A stretch of DNA of 64,000 nucleotides from Skeletonema tropicum (GCA_037178625.1 CM074129.1:186001-250000), one strand, 5' to 3'; positions 41,086-54,880 are shown, numbered from the stretch's first letter. Program-made: numbers and translations. The notes: generated from the sequence alone by a model not told the origin.

Positions 41086-44000
41086 ATGGTAAAAGGACAC
41101 CACGGCCCCAGCATTAGCAACAACATGACAACAACAATCTCCCTAAACAAGTGGCTCGGCTACCTAATTCTTCGCGAAAAGAGAAAGCAAGATGATGCCT
41201 ACAAAACAGATTTTTTCAAAAAGAACAAAGGGGCAAAGCTCGAATATATTGAAACTTCTGTTTCAGTGGCGTTACTTGTAGTGCAGACGCTCATTGTGAG
41301 CAATTCATCACTTGCTGGTCAGCAGATTACAATTGATAACTTTACGGTTGTGATTGATGATGTGAAAAATTTGGAGGAGGAACATCCAGATAACGAAAGT
41401 TTGCAGAGAATTATCGAGTCCGTCTCTCAATTGGAGTTTACTCCGTCGAAAAACAGCTCTACGAGTTCCGAGGGAGAGCAGCAAGAATTAGATGACGATG
41501 ATGATCTGCTGAGACAAGTTGGTACACTTTTGCACCAACTTTTTTGCAGAGGAATTAAACCCGCGTCAACAACTGATGTGTGTTCCCCCGACGAAGGGGA
41601 TTCTAATAGTGAAGATCATTCGGATGACAGTGAAGAACCTGGGGCCGAAAAGGGGAGGACGAAGCACTCCATCAGGGTTGCCCAAAAAATGCTACGGAGG
41701 GCGAGCATATCCAGCCAGGACAAACATTTAGTCAGTTACGGTGTACCAAGAAACCTCTCTCGAATGGTGATTGATCTAATGATGTGTGGTGAGGGTGGGA
41801 ATGACGACACAAAGTTCCGATCAATCGAAGGAGTTGCGGAAGAACTGATGCAAATCATATCTAAACCAGATTTATTTCTCTATGACTCGGGGGGAGCGGG
41901 GAAACTCAACTTTGGGAGCACCCTCTACGGCCGACGGAATGAGACGACAAGTTTTCTTCGCGCTGCAACACTCGTATCACTTGATATGATAGAGACGCAT
42001 TCAAGGCAACTCATTTTAGTGGATGGATTGCCCGGTGCGGGTAAAAGTCGTTTCGTTGAGAGTCTCATTAGATCATCTTTTGAATTTGGGTGGATCTACA
42101 TCCATGCAAAATTCGATCCCCAATCTCAGCCGCTTTCGGTTGTTACATCAGCCTTTAACCGATTCTTCACGGATATATTGGCAAATAGGAGCGAACAAGA
42201 ATATATTAACAGGGTGGTAGCTTCGTTGCAGCGCACTCTAACATCATCCGCCATCGTTTCATTGTGTGACTTGTTACCAAGCATTCGAATTCTGTTCCCG
42301 TCTCTTTTGAGAAGAGTGGTTTCATCAGACGACCTAACAGCACAGGGCGGAGGAGCAGTTGCCGATGACGATGATGGATTTACTTCTGGTTCGCAAATGC
42401 CACGGATAAGATTGCAAATTCTGCTTAGGAAGCTAATCAGCGCACTATGCAGCGTTGAGCGGCCTCTTGCGTTGTTCTTTGATGATTTACAGTGGGCTGA
42501 TGATCGTTGCATGGAACTTTTGGCTGCGTTGATGGAACGGGATCATCTTCAAGAGCTCGATGATAACGATGATACGAATTGTCTTTTTGTTGGGTCTTTT
42601 CGAAGCAATGAAGCCAACGACAGCCTACTCTCGCATTTAAGTAACTTCGATCAGTCTACATCAGCGGATGTGACGAAGATCCAACTCAGTGGCTTGGAGA
42701 AAGAAGATTCGAATATCATGATATCAGAAGTCCTTCGGCTTCCAGCCAGATTGACGAGTCCTTTGAACGACCTTGTGCAACGAAAGACGACAGGTAATCC
42801 GTTTCATATTATCACCTTCATGCAATCCCTCGTAAAGGATTCAATACTTAACTGGAGCCAATCCCAACACCGCTGGGTTTGGGATATTGAAGCTGTCAAA
42901 TCAACATCGATTGACAAGAGCGTATTAGATTTATTGGCAAGAAAACTATCGCAGCTACCTGGCAATATTGTCGATGCACTAAAAGTATTGTCGTGTCTTG
43001 GTCCCAAAGTGGACGATGCACTAATGAAGTATCTATACACATCTCCTGAGAGCCGTCAAGAGTTTATCGCATGTCTGGATTTAGCAGTGGAAGAGAACAT
43101 TGTGGAGACAAACGGAGATAATGAATACAGTTTTGCCCATGATATGTTGAGTCATTCTGCGTATGCAACAATGTCTGATGAAGAAAAAGGAGAGAAACAT
43201 TTCTGGATTGGTTTGCGTCTCCTGGCCAACATTTCAGCTGACACCGATGAGTTCAATACACTTATCTTTTCCATTGTTGATCAAGTGAATTTGGCAAATT
43301 CTTACGGTGTGACCGAAGAAGAGTTTCATATCAAGTTTGCAGAGCTCAATCTAAAAACTGGAAAGATGTCAATAGATGTGTCCGACTTTCGATCTGCTCT
43401 GTCCTACATGCAGACAGGCGTATCATTGCTACATGGATGGCAAGATGGACAGTATTACGACCTGAGTGTACAGCTATACGAGTCGGCAGCTCTTGTGTCA
43501 TATTTAAATAGAGACTTAGGTCTCATGCAGAAGTACCTCAAAATCCTCTTTGAAAATGCCGAGCGCTTCGAAGATAGACTTAATGGATATCTCGTAATGA
43601 TACAATCTTTGATGAGTAACAACAAATACAGGGATGCAGTGAGTAAAATTCTTTTCATCCTTGAAGGTAAGTCGTTGCTCGGAAACTTCGATAGTCATAG
43701 AATCGTGCGTACAGGTGTTCTCACATGAACACTTTGTTGCTTCTCTTTCAGAACTTGGCGAAACTATTTCGGTTGATGTTACCCTAAAAGAAGTCTATAT
43801 TGAGCTCATGTCTACAAAGGCTCTCCTTGATGCTACCACCCCAGCCGATGTAATACACGGGAAGAGGATCACGGATACGAGAGTAAGGTGGAGGATGCGA
43901 TTTTTGCAGTTATTAAACACTCCTCTCTATGTTACAGAGCCACACGCAATTTATGTGACAGCATGCAGAATTTTGAAACTTTCTCTCGAACATGGATTTT

Positions 44001-45073
44001 GCAGCGACTCCGCAACAGCGCTACAAGTATATGGCCATGGTGTTTTGAACATCCAAAATGATGTTGAGGGCTGTCTCAGATGGTGTCACGCTGCCCTAAG
44101 CCTCGTCAAGAGCCTTGGAGCAAAACACATGATTCCTAGGGTCAGAATGAATGCGAATGTTCTTTCTTACTGGAAAGAACCTTTACAAGCAAAAATGGAA
44201 GGCCTGAAAGAAAATCATGGCGAACTATTGATGGTTGGTGATTTGGAAGTTTTGCCAATGAGTTCTGTACACTTTTGCAGGCAAACCTTATTATGCGGAC
44301 GAAATTTGCTTACGGCTGAGAAGGAGTGTGCAGCCTTGCTTCAAGAATCGCATCAGCTCAGGCTCATGAATGTATTGTTGACTATGATTAGCAACCATCT
44401 GAGCATTCTGAAATTGATTGGAAGCAATTACAACTCTGAGCAGCAGCTGAACGAGCCTTTGTTCTACTTACTTGGAAACAGCAAGATAAAAAGTCGAGAT
44501 GAACTGCTTCAGCATGCACTGTCGAGTCAACTTGTTGGGCCAACCCAACAGTGCTATTTTGATAGATTGATGCAAGCATTCTGGTTCAAAAATTTCTCAG
44601 AAGCCGTGCAATACGCTGAAAAGTATCAGGAGTGTCACCAAATGAGACGCTTTCCTGACATGTTTCAAACGCTTTATCTAGGTGTTTCTGCGTTTCGCCT
44701 TGCCCGCTTGGAAGACGAGAAGGCAAGAGAATGGGTGGTCATAGGCAAGGAAGCATTGTCTAAGTATCAGACGTGGGTGAAATATTCTGAGTGGAATTGG
44801 GAAAATAAAATGCTGCTTCTCGAGGCCGAATCGCATGCATGCGAAGGAGAGGTGGAAATGGCAAAGATCAAATTCCAAGCATCCATCGATTCTGCGCGAA
44901 AGCACCGATTTGTGCACGAAGAGGGTTTGGCCAGCGAATTGTTCGGCATGTATCTTGAAGAAAATGGAAACGTGGAAGAAGCCAAGCAGCAGTATGCCCT
45001 TGCGAGATCTTGTTATCTGAAATGGGGCGCATTTGCTCTTGCTGACCGTCTATTTAAGAGCACTGTAAGCTAA
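41086..45073 (+). CDS. Large AAA/STAND ATPase with TPR-like C-terminus (2 exons)
   Basis: Exon 1 (41086-43666) and exon 2 (43752-45073) join across an 85-bp intron (GTAAGT...TTTCAG), restoring the frame (ILE-E-LGETIS). The protein is about 1,300 residues. After an N-terminal region with acidic low complexity comes the ATPase module. LYGRRNE and the Walker A GLPGAGKS are near residue 310-320; the Walker B ALFFDDLQWADD is near 465. Further motifs are GSFRSNE and TTGNPFHIITF. The C-terminal half is helical and TPR-like (for example YDLSVQLYESAALVSYLNRD). This order matches the AAA_16/TPR part of large sensor kinases and MalT-type regulators, but no kinase, GAF or cyclase domain is present. A signalling scaffold role is inference. 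Confidence 0.75.
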
Positions 45074-45269
45074 ATCTCTCTCGCTCAAGTTTGTTGTTCA
45101 CTACATAACCAATGTGCTCTTTCCCTGCGCAAGTGTTACGCAACTTGCGAGATAGGAAAAGATAAAGAGGAAATAGAGAGAGTACTTCCACTACGAATTA
45201 AATCTTATTCTCTTTACATTACCATCGCGCTAAGTATTCTATTAGGTACGATATCTTTGATCCCTTTGT

Positions 45270-48200
45270 TTAATCCCTCTCGTAGTTAAGGATAGGAGAT
45301 AGCCACCTCTCACAAAGAGGGAGTTCCATATTCTTGCGTCCTGCATAACTCTCTACTTGATCCTTGCCAATCTGTCCAACAGCGAAGTAGCTAGACTCTG
45401 GATGAGCGAATACCAGTGCAGACACTGAAGCTGCTGGCATCATACTAAGAGAGTCTGACAACTCAATACCTGCAAGTTCTTTCGCCTTAATCACATTCCA
45501 CATGGTTGTCTTCTCCGTGTGATCAGGCTGAGATGGGTAACCTGGAGCAGGTCGGATTCCGTCATACTTAATCTTCAGAAGGTCCTCTTCACTAAGACTC
45601 TCATCCTTCGCGTAGCCCCACATGTCAGTACGGATAACACGGTGTAAATATTCTGCAAATGCCTCGACGAACCTATCCGCCAGAGCCTGAGACATGATCT
45701 TATTGTAATCATCATGCTCGCTCTCATACTTTTCAACGAGTTTATCGCACCCAAAGCATGATACAGCAAACATACCAAGATGGTCCTTGTATCCAGCAGG
45801 AGCGATGAAATCAGACTGACTGAGGTAAGGGTCATCACTCTCTTTCTCAGCTTGCTGACGAAGCATGCAGAAGGTGTCAAGAACATTCCCGGCCTCACGA
45901 TCTTCTTCACTGGCATAAATCATCACATCCTCTCCCTCGTCAGTACGGTTGGCAGGGAACAAACCGACGACACCCTTCAGGTGCATACTTTTATTGGCGA
46001 TGATTTCTTTCATGAGTGCCTGGGCATCGTCAAAAAGTTTCTTGGCCTCTGCACCTACTGCCTCATCATTGAAAATCTTCGGGTATCCGCGGTTGGGGTA
46101 ACGGCCTCTAAGCTCCCATGTTTGGAAGAATGGATTCCAATCGATGTAAGGTACAATTTCTTCAAGAGAGGCTTCAACAACATTCACACCAATTGTCTTG
46201 GGTGCAGGTGCAGGTGGATTAGCGTCGAAGTCAATCTTGAGCTTCTGCTCCTTCGCCTCGTCGTAGGTGAGGAAATATCTATCCTCGAGGCCGGCGTAGT
46301 AGTCCTCCCTCATCTCATCATATTCCTCCTGAATATCAGTGACATAGTCTTCTTTAGTGTCGCTGAGCAACGACTGTACGACAGTAACTGATCTGGATGC
46401 ATCGAGAACATGAATAACAGGATGCTCAATGGTAAAGAAGTTTGGTGAAATCTTCACGGCGGTGTGCATCTTAGACGTTGTGGCTCCTCCAATCAACAAA
46501 GGCTGCTTGAAACCTGCCTTAGACATTTCTTTCGCGACGACAACCATCTCATCAAGCGACGGAGTGATCAACCCTGACAGACCAATTACGTCAACATCGT
46601 ACTCTTTCGCTTTCTCAAGAATTAATTCGCAAGAGCACATGACACCAATATCGTAAACCTTGTAGTTGTTGCAACCGAGCACAACAGCAACAATGTTCTT
46701 GCCGATGTCATGGACATCACCTTTCACAGTGGCCATCAAAACTTTTCCTAAATTACAAAAAGAGGAAGAGGATAGTTGTTAGCATGGTTGAAAAAATATC
46801 AAGTTGGAAATTGCAGAGCCTTCTTACCTGCAAAGTTCGAATCATCATTTTCATCAAATTCATTGGGATCTTTGCCCTCCGCGATCAATTTTTCCATTTT
46901 CTCTTTCTCCATGAATGGAATCAAATAGGCAACAGCCTTCTTCATCACACGAGCAGACTTAATGACTTGAGGTAAGAACATCTTCCCAGCACCAAACAAA
47001 TCCCCAATTATATTCATACCATCCATAAGAGGACCTTCAATAATGTGAAGCGGTTTCTCTGCCTTTTGGCGAGCCTCCTCGACATCTTTATCGATATATT
47101 GAGAAATACCATTGATCAGAGCATGTTCTAGACGCTTTGTAACTTCAAGGTCACGCCAAGACGTTTTCTTGACCTCAGTAGCACCACCTCCATTCTTCAG
47201 GGCTTCCTTGCGGTCCCTCTCGCGCTGAGTCAAAGAGAGCATGACATCAGTAGCATCCTCAGACTTGTTGAACACCAGGTTCTCACAAGCAACCTTGATA
47301 TCATCCTCCAATTCATTAATATGCAACATTTCGTGCGCATTGACAATACCAACATCCATCCCAGACTCCAAGATACAGTGCTGCAAGAACACTGAGTGAA
47401 TCGACTCACGAATCTTCATCACACCGCGGAAGCCAAACGACAAGTTCGAAATACCTCCACTGATCTTCACGTACGGGCAGAGTTCCTTGATTCTCTTCGT
47501 AGCCTTGATGAAGTCAACACCGTAGTCAGCGTGCTCTTCCATTCCAGTTCCAATAGTCAACACATTGGGATCAAACACAATATCCTCTGGAGGAAACTTC
47601 ACCTCATTCACCAAGATGTCATACGAGCGCTTGCATATCCTCACTTTCTCCTCCTCGGTAGCAGCCTGACCTTCTTCGTCGAATGCCATCACTACCACCG
47701 CAGCACCATGCTTCTTCAATAAAGTGGCTTGCTCCTTGAACAGCTCCTCCCCAACCTTCAACGAAATAGAGTTGATGATTGGCTTGCCTTGGCACCACTT
47801 CAAACCCGCCATTACAATCTCAAACTTAGACGCATCAAGCATGAATGGAACCTTTGATACTTCAGGCTCAGTGATGGCAATCTTCACAAACTTCTGCATG
47901 GCTGCAAGTCCGTCCAACATACCATCATCGACGTTGATATCTAACACGTGAGCCCCGTCTTCTACTTGCTTCTTCGCAATGTCCATGGCAGTAGCATAGT
48001 CTCCTGACATCATCAACTTCTTGAAACGAAGAGAACCAGAGATATTGCAACGCTCGCCCACGTTCAAGAAAGGCATGCCCAAGTGATTGTGGACGTCTTC
48101 CACCACCAAGTCCTCCAAACCTGACAGCCACATCTTTGGTCTACCAACGTCGGGGAGCTTGCGAGGTTCAAACTGCTCAGACATCTCGCGAATAGCCTTG

Positions 48201-51200
48201 ATGTGGGGCGGTGTAGATCCACAGCAGCCACCCACCATATTCAGCCACCCATTCTCAAAGAAGACCTTGTTCTCAGCCGCCATATCTTCAGGAGTATCAT
48301 CGTAGCCACCCATAGCGTTCGGCAAACCGGCATTCGAGTACACGTGCAAGAAACACTCAACACAATTGGCAAGCTTTTCAACAAACGGTCTCATGTGCTT
48401 GGCACCCAGGGCGCAGTTCAATCCTACACACATCGGCTTGGCGTGACGAATGGAAGCATAGAAGGCCTCTCCTGTCTGGCCTGATAGAGTACGACCAGAT
48501 TGATCTACCAGAGTACCTGACACAAATACGGGTACATCCAATCCAGTGAACTCCAAGTACTCTCCAACGGCATACAACGCTGCCTTGGCATTCAACGTAT
48601 CAAAAATTGTCTCCACCATCAAGATGTCTGCTCCTCCGTCCATCAAACCAACAACCTGCTCGAAGTAAGCCTCCACCAACTCATCAAAAGTCACATTACG
48701 AGCTGAAGGATCCTCCACTGATGGAGAGATGGATCCAGTACGATTCGTGGGTCCGATTGCTCCTACCACAAAACGAGGCTTTGTTGGATCCTTTGCTGTT
48801 ACCTCATCGCACACCTCACGAGCCAGCCGAGCACCCTCGTAGTTGAGCTCATATACTAAATCTTCCATCTCGTAATCAGCCATGGCAATGGTAGTCGATG
48901 AGAAAGTATTAGTACCGATCAAGTCAGATCCACCCTCCTCCAAGTATTGCCTGTAAATACCCTGGATGATGTGAGGCTGTGAAATCGACAGCTGATCATT
49001 GTTGCCCTTCGTGTTGCATGTCCAGTCGGCGAAGCGTTCACCACGGTACTCCTCCTCCTCAAGTCTGTTCCTCTTGGCGTAGTTCTGGATCATTGTACCC
49101 ATAGCTCCGTCATAAATGGCAATGCGGCTCGTGAACAGCTTCGTCACATACTCACGGACACTGTCACGACCACGAACGAAGTGAGGGAAGGACTCGGGAT
49201 AGATATCACTTGGTTGAGTGTAGTCGATGTTGGGCTTGGTGGGGTTGGTAGCCTTGGCGCGGATGGCTGCAATCTTCTCGTGAGTAATGTTGGAGTTGAT
49301 GTAGGGGTTGGGGACGTGGTTTTGAGCCGCATCGGAAGTTGGAAGAGGTGGCTCGGTGGCTGGTTTGGGCGGAATCTTATCATAATCGAATTGAAGACGC
49401 GGCATCTGTGGAAGTCTTCCTCGAGGCTTGCGAGGTGGTGGAAGTCCTTTCTTCCTGGCATCAATGCAAGATCTCTCGTAAGCTGTTCGCTCAAGCATGT
49501 CATCAGTGGCCTCAGGAATCTTGTTAAACACCAAGTTCTCACACAACTGTTTCATATCGTCTGCAAGATCATCATAGGCAATCATTTCGTGCGCATTGAC
49601 AATACCAACATCCATCCCAGACTCCAAGATACAGTGCTGCAAGAACACTGAGTGAATCGACTCACGAATCTTCATCACACCGCGGAAGCCAAACGACAAG
49701 TTCGAAATACCTCCACTGATCTTCACGTACGGGCAGAGTTCCTTGATTCTCTTCGTAGCCTTGATGAAGTCAACACCGTAGTCAGCGTGCTCTTCCATTC
49801 CAGTTCCAATAGTCAACACATTGGGATCAAACACAATATCCTCCGGAGGAAACTTCACCTCATTCACCAAGATGTCATACGAGCGCTTGCATATCCTCAC
49901 TTTCTCCTCCTCGGTAGCAGCCTGACCTTCTTCGTCGAACGCCATCACTACCACCGCAGCACCATGCTTCTTCAATAAAGTGGCTTGCTCCTTGAACAGC
50001 TCCTCCCCAACCTTCAATGAAATAGAGTTGATGATTGGCTTGCCTTGACACCACTTCAAACCCGCCATTACGATCTCAAACTTAGACGCATCAAGCATGA
50101 ATGGAACCTTTGATACTTCAGGCTCAGTGATGGCAATCTTCACAAACTTCTGCATGGCTGCAAGTCCGTCCAACATACCATCATCGACGTTGATATCTAA
50201 CACGTGAGCCCCGTCTTCTACTTGCTTCTTCGCAATGTCCATGGCAGTAGCATAGTCTCCTGACATCATCAACTTCTTGAAACGAAGAGAACCAGAGATA
50301 TTGCAACGCTCGCCCACGTTCAAGAAAGGCATGCCCAAGTGATTGTGGACGTCTTCCACCACCAAGTCCTCCAAACCTGACAGCCACATCTTTGGTCTAC
50401 CAACGTCGGGGAGCTTGCGAGGTTCAAACTGCTCAGACATCTCGCGAATAGCCTTGATGTGGGGCGGTGTAGATCCACAGCAGCCACCCACCATATTCAG
50501 CCACCCATTCTCAAAGAAGACCTTGTTCTCAGCCGCCATATCTTCAGGAGTATCATCGTAGCCACCCATAGCGTTCGGCAAACCGGCATTCGAGTACACG
50601 TGCAAGAAACACTCAACACAATTGGCAAGCTTTTCAACAAACGGTCTCATGTGCTTGGCACCCAGGGCGCAGTTCAATCCTACACACATCGGCTTGGCGT
50701 GACGAATGGAAGCATAGAAGGCCTCTCCTGTCTGGCCTGATAGAGTACGACCAGATTGATCTACCAGAGTACCTGACACAAACACGGGTACATCCAATCC
50801 AGTGAACTCCAAGTACTCTCCAACGGCATACAACGCTGCCTTGGCATTCAACGTATCAAAAATTGTCTCCACCATCAAGATGTCTGCTCCTCCGTCCATC
50901 AAGCCAACAATCTGCTCGAAGTAAGCCTCCACCAACTCATCAAAAGTCACATTACGAGCTGAAGGATCCTCCACTGATGGAGAGATGGATCCAGTGCGAT
51001 TCGTGGGTCCGATTGCTCCTACCACAAAACGAGGCTTTGTTGGATCCTTTGCTGTTACCTCATCGCACACCTCACGAGCCAGCCGAGCACCCTCGTAGTT
51101 GAGCTCATATACTAAATCTTCCATCTCATAATCAGCCATGGCAATGGTAGTCGATGAGAAAGTATTAGTACCGATCAAGTCAGATCCACCCTCCTCCAAG

Positions 51201-51685
51201 TATTGCCTGTAAATACCCTGGATGATGTGAGGCTGTGAAATCGACAGCTGATCATTGTTGCCCTTCGTGTTGCATGTCCAGTCGGCGAAGCGTTCACCAC
51301 GGTACTCCTCCTCCTCAAGCCTGTTCCTCTTGGCGTAGTTCTGGATCATTGTACCCATAGCTCCGTCATAAATGGCAATACGGCTCGTGAACAGCTTCGT
51401 CACATACTCACGGACACTGTCACGACCACGAACGAAGTGAGGGAAGGACTCGGGATAGATATCACTTGGTTGAGTGTAGTCGATGTTGGGCTTGGTGGGG
51501 TTGGTAGCCTTGGCACGGATGGCGGCAATCTTCTCGTGAGTAATGTTGGAGTTGATGTAGGGGTTGGGGACGTGGTTTTGAGCCGCATCGGAGGTTGGAA
51601 GAGGAGGCTCGGTGGCTGGTTTGGGTGGAATCTTATCATAATCGAATTGGAGGCGGGGTTGCTTGACCCGTTCTTTTTGCGTCAT
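45270..51685 (-). CDS. metH: B12-dependent methionine synthase with duplicated N-terminal half
   Basis: Exon 1 (51685-46828) and exon 2 (46747-45270) are joined over an 80-bp intron, giving about 2,111 residues against a usual 1,200-1,260. The enzyme transfers the methyl group of methyltetrahydrofolate to homocysteine via cobalamin. The first about 750 residues hold the homocysteine domain ([13 protein letters not shown]; zinc Cys in GLNC and GGCCG) and the pterin domain. Both are then repeated in frame. A single cap domain, B12 domain ([30 protein letters not shown]) and AdoMet reactivation domain ([16 protein letters not shown]) follow. All key motifs are intact in both copies. It could be a real double-headed enzyme, a recent unfixed duplication, or an assembly join. 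Confidence 0.9.
47336..51656. repeat. In-frame 2,256-bp tandem duplication inside metH
   Basis: Blocks 47336-49400 and 49592-51656 are offset by 2,256 bp and differ by only roughly twenty bases, mostly synonymous. The stretch between them in the outer copy (49409-49591) aligns with 47153-47335 but is clearly divergent. Copy junctions are at PRLQFDYDK (start of the inner copy) and [10 protein letters not shown] (protein N-terminus). Confidence 0.9.
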
Positions 51686-53574
51686 GTTGGATAGTGTGTT
51701 TTATTGTTTGATGTTTTTAAGTCTTTTCTGTAGAAAGTGAAATACAGATACAAAAGATAATTTGTCAGATATTTATTCATGATAGTGTATGTTTCAAAGT
51801 GCACTTCATGGAATGTGAAGATATATTACGTCAATGCATTTTTGCCTCATCAATTCCGACATCCGTCCGCAGAGCATGACACAGATTTGTCTCCAAATAT
51901 TCTCTCAGCATTATTTAAATGTCCTTCACAGAAGTCACAGGTGTTTAAACTGTGATTCGGAATTAGCATGGTATGTAGTCGTCACCGAGAATATTTCATG
52001 CGTTTTAATTCGCTACGTTGGTCGCGTAGATGGGTGCTTTGATGTCAATGACTGCGCACGTGATGTGTTCAAATGTGTGGAAAGCAGATTGAATCCTCAA
52101 CTGATCCGTCTTTAGCGGCTGCTGACCATCGGCGGTATCAGTGAAGCCTCTTTTGGTTATTTCATCTCTCAGAGACGAGCAGCAGACAACAATTATTCTG
52201 TCTGACGCCGTCTTTCCAATGGCGCAATCAATTTTGCAAAATAAAGATACAAATTGCAATCAGATGTTTGTCACTCACATTTATTGCTCTCTCAATAGTA
52301 TTATTCTTCAGTCTCTCTGCCAACTACAATTATCAGCAATCACTTAAGAGCATACTGTTGATGAAAAGGCACTTAGATCTTCTTCACAGCACGGTTGCTA
52401 TCGACACTACTACTGCAGGCATTGGCATCGTCGTAGAAAAGACGGCGTGGTTCCACGGAAGAGGGGGAGGGTGCCCTCGCGCATTTTTCCAATTTCGACG
52501 GACAGGCTTCTGAACGTGCGTTTTCGCTGTCCTATCTATTGCGGAGGAGGCCCATTATCAACGTGAACGTTCCTTTGCAAAGGGGGCTTGAGGTTTTGAT
52601 GTTCGTGGGTCGTGGGTCGTGGGTCGTGGGCCGTGCGTGGGATGGTTGATCCTTTGGCCCGACCAGATTTAGGAATTGAAAAACCTCTGGGGACATTTTG
52701 CGATGAAAAGGCGATAATGCCTAGGGAATTCGAAGTCTTTGTGACTGTATAGCTGTCTTAAATCAACAAACCTATGAGGTAGATTTTTTTGTGTACGTAG
52801 GAATCGTCCAAGAAGCGGTACCAAAGTGGCGCCAACGATCATCGAGCACATCGTCACCATGGGATTTCCGCCCGATCATCGTACTTTAATAATATAATAT
52901 AACAGAAATTTTAAAGTACGTCTGATTAGCCCTCTAGGGGCGAAATTATGACTAACCAACATGTGTGCTGTGTCGGTAGCATTGATAGTGCTGTACTTTA
53001 CTAGAGGCATGGTGTTATTATATAAAAGATGTAATGCTCGGGGTATTTATATGGATATATATGAATGTATGAAGTGACTTGATATGTACCGATTTTTACA
53101 TTTGATGCAAAATAAAAGCCAATCAGTGCACATGGATGTTTATCCTCATCTCCTCCGTGATCAATGAACGATGGTGCTATAACAAATATTTCAGCACTAT
53201 CGACACCAAACACTGTTAAAATAACGATTATACAGTTATGTTATGAATGTGTATATCTTTTTGTTGCATAATAATTCGTTTTGAGGCCCACAGATCCCTG
53301 TCATTCAACACAAACACTTGTGTTTGAACACCTATCTCCTACAAGAGAATACACTTTGTGCATTCCAACGATGTCAGCAGTGACCATATGCAGCTTTATC
53401 CGTCAACCATTACTTCATTGAAACCAGAGAATCATAACAAGTCACTGAAGATTCCACTCCGATCTATTCAGAGCAATGTAGCGCCATAACAACAGCCTTC
53501 TTCGGAGACAATATGTGCACTTATTCCACCCTGATTGAACTTCAAGTCACACAACTATGACCCTGTCTCTCCAA
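51686..53574. other. Intergenic, repeats, no supported gene
   Basis: A (GTGGGTC)n tract lies near 52606-52632. A minus-strand frame near 52690-52850 reads RFVDLRQLYSHKDFE, similar to RVRDLRQLYSYK on the plus strand near 54360, which suggests two remnants of one repeated gene. No complete gene is seen. Confidence 0.5.
52896..52942 (+). repeat. 47-bp dispersed repeat, copy 2
   Basis: It is identical to 2397-2443. Here it is preceded by CGTACTTTA, which can pair with TAAAGTACG inside it, so this copy may be the fuller version of a small foldback element. Confidence 0.75.
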
Positions 53575-54000
53575 TCAAATGCAATAGTTGCTGCGCCTTT
53601 GTTGTCGGATGGTGAGGTTGGATTGAACAACGAAACCATTGCAGTTTGTTCGAGGAATGGCCATGTGTTGGGCTATGGTGATACCAAGGCTGAGTTCGCC
53701 GATGGTAGTGTAGTCAGTGAAATCGGATCTCCTTAACAGCTCCATGGCACAAAGCGATCCTTCCATATTATTGATAGCTCTTGTGTCGTGTTTAGTTGTC
53801 TCGTCATGATCAGAGGTCGGAATAGAGCAATGAAATGGGTGACATTTGTGTGTAATCGATGATGTGATGTGCAGCAGCAACATGGTGCCTGACGGAGTGC
53901 TATGGCCATATGAAGTCACTAACAATGAATCACACCGACACCCAATGTCTATATGTATAAGCGGCGGCGAGGGTTGATGGAGAGAGGCCGATTGTACCAT
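53575..54000 (-). CDS. Doubtful hypothetical protein, 141 aa
   Basis: The ORF runs from ATG 54000. It is Ser/Thr/His-rich with no domain, signal peptide or family resemblance. It may be a chance ORF in non-coding DNA; kept only for its length. Confidence 0.25.
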   Translation of the reverse strand: MVQSASLHQPSPPLIHIDIGCRCDSLLVTSYGHSTPSGTMLLLHITSSITHKCHPFHCSIPTSDHDETTKHDTRAINNMEGSLCAMELLRRSDFTDYTTIGELSLGITIAQHMAIPRTNCNGFVVQSNLTIRQQRRSNYCI

Positions 54001-54880
54001 TCATATTGAGTGGAATTGGACGATGATGCTACGATGATGGTAATTTGCGCTGCTATAGCGGCATTTTGATTTGCGTCTCTGCTCTTTAATAACTATGTTG
54101 GGTAGGCTCGGCTTTGGATTCCTTGTGTTCTAAGCTATTCATGGACTACCATACCCAACCTACTGTGGATGTAATGGAGGAGGTGTGATTTTTTATGTTA
54201 TGGCACTTTTATGGCGGAAATGGTGCCATGGCGTGGTGGATTGTCGCGGTGGTGGAACTTTTTGGTGGTGGCCAAAAACACATTTGGGGGCTCTTCTGAC
54301 CTTCTCAAGTGCCGGATGGAGCTACAGACTATTCCTACGTACATACGCTACCCCGTAGGGTCCGTGATTTAAGACAGCTATACTCCTACAAATTGAGGAG
54401 TCATTACTACGATGACTTACAAATGTCTGTTGCGAAGCCATGCAGGCACGAAAAGATCTATAGAGAATTCACGACCGAACTTGAGTACCACAAGTGAATC
54501 CTCACTTAAATCACGGATTAAAAGCTTCTAAAATCTATTCTTCAAGCCTCATAATACCAACGAAAGTAGACTTTAATTTTATAATGAACGATTGTTTAAA
54601 AAGCTTTAGAAGCCAAGGTCTTAGCAAACGCCGTGGGAGCGTCGCTGGCTTTCACGAATGCCACACCCGTTTTCATGCTTACATTGCTCCTCCACCTCTC
54701 CTCCACCTCCTCGATCACACCGACATCGCATCAAAAGACCAAAGAAGGCCAGCACTCAGCCAAAGGTTCTCGGCATACCTCTCATAATATCGATCTGACA
54801 GCGCAAAGCTATCACCACCTACTCATCGACTTGACAACAAATAATAACTACTATTATTGCTCTACACAAATCCCTTAAAC
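54001..54880. other. Upstream region of the kinase gene
   Basis: It holds the DLRQLYSYK remnant (about 54345-54385) and a CT/CA-rich leader before the kinase start. No other gene is seen. Confidence 0.45.

Noticed and set aside
47396..50740. Many plus-strand ORFs opposite metH, each present twice
   Set aside because: They are antisense shadows of the duplicated metH coding sequence.
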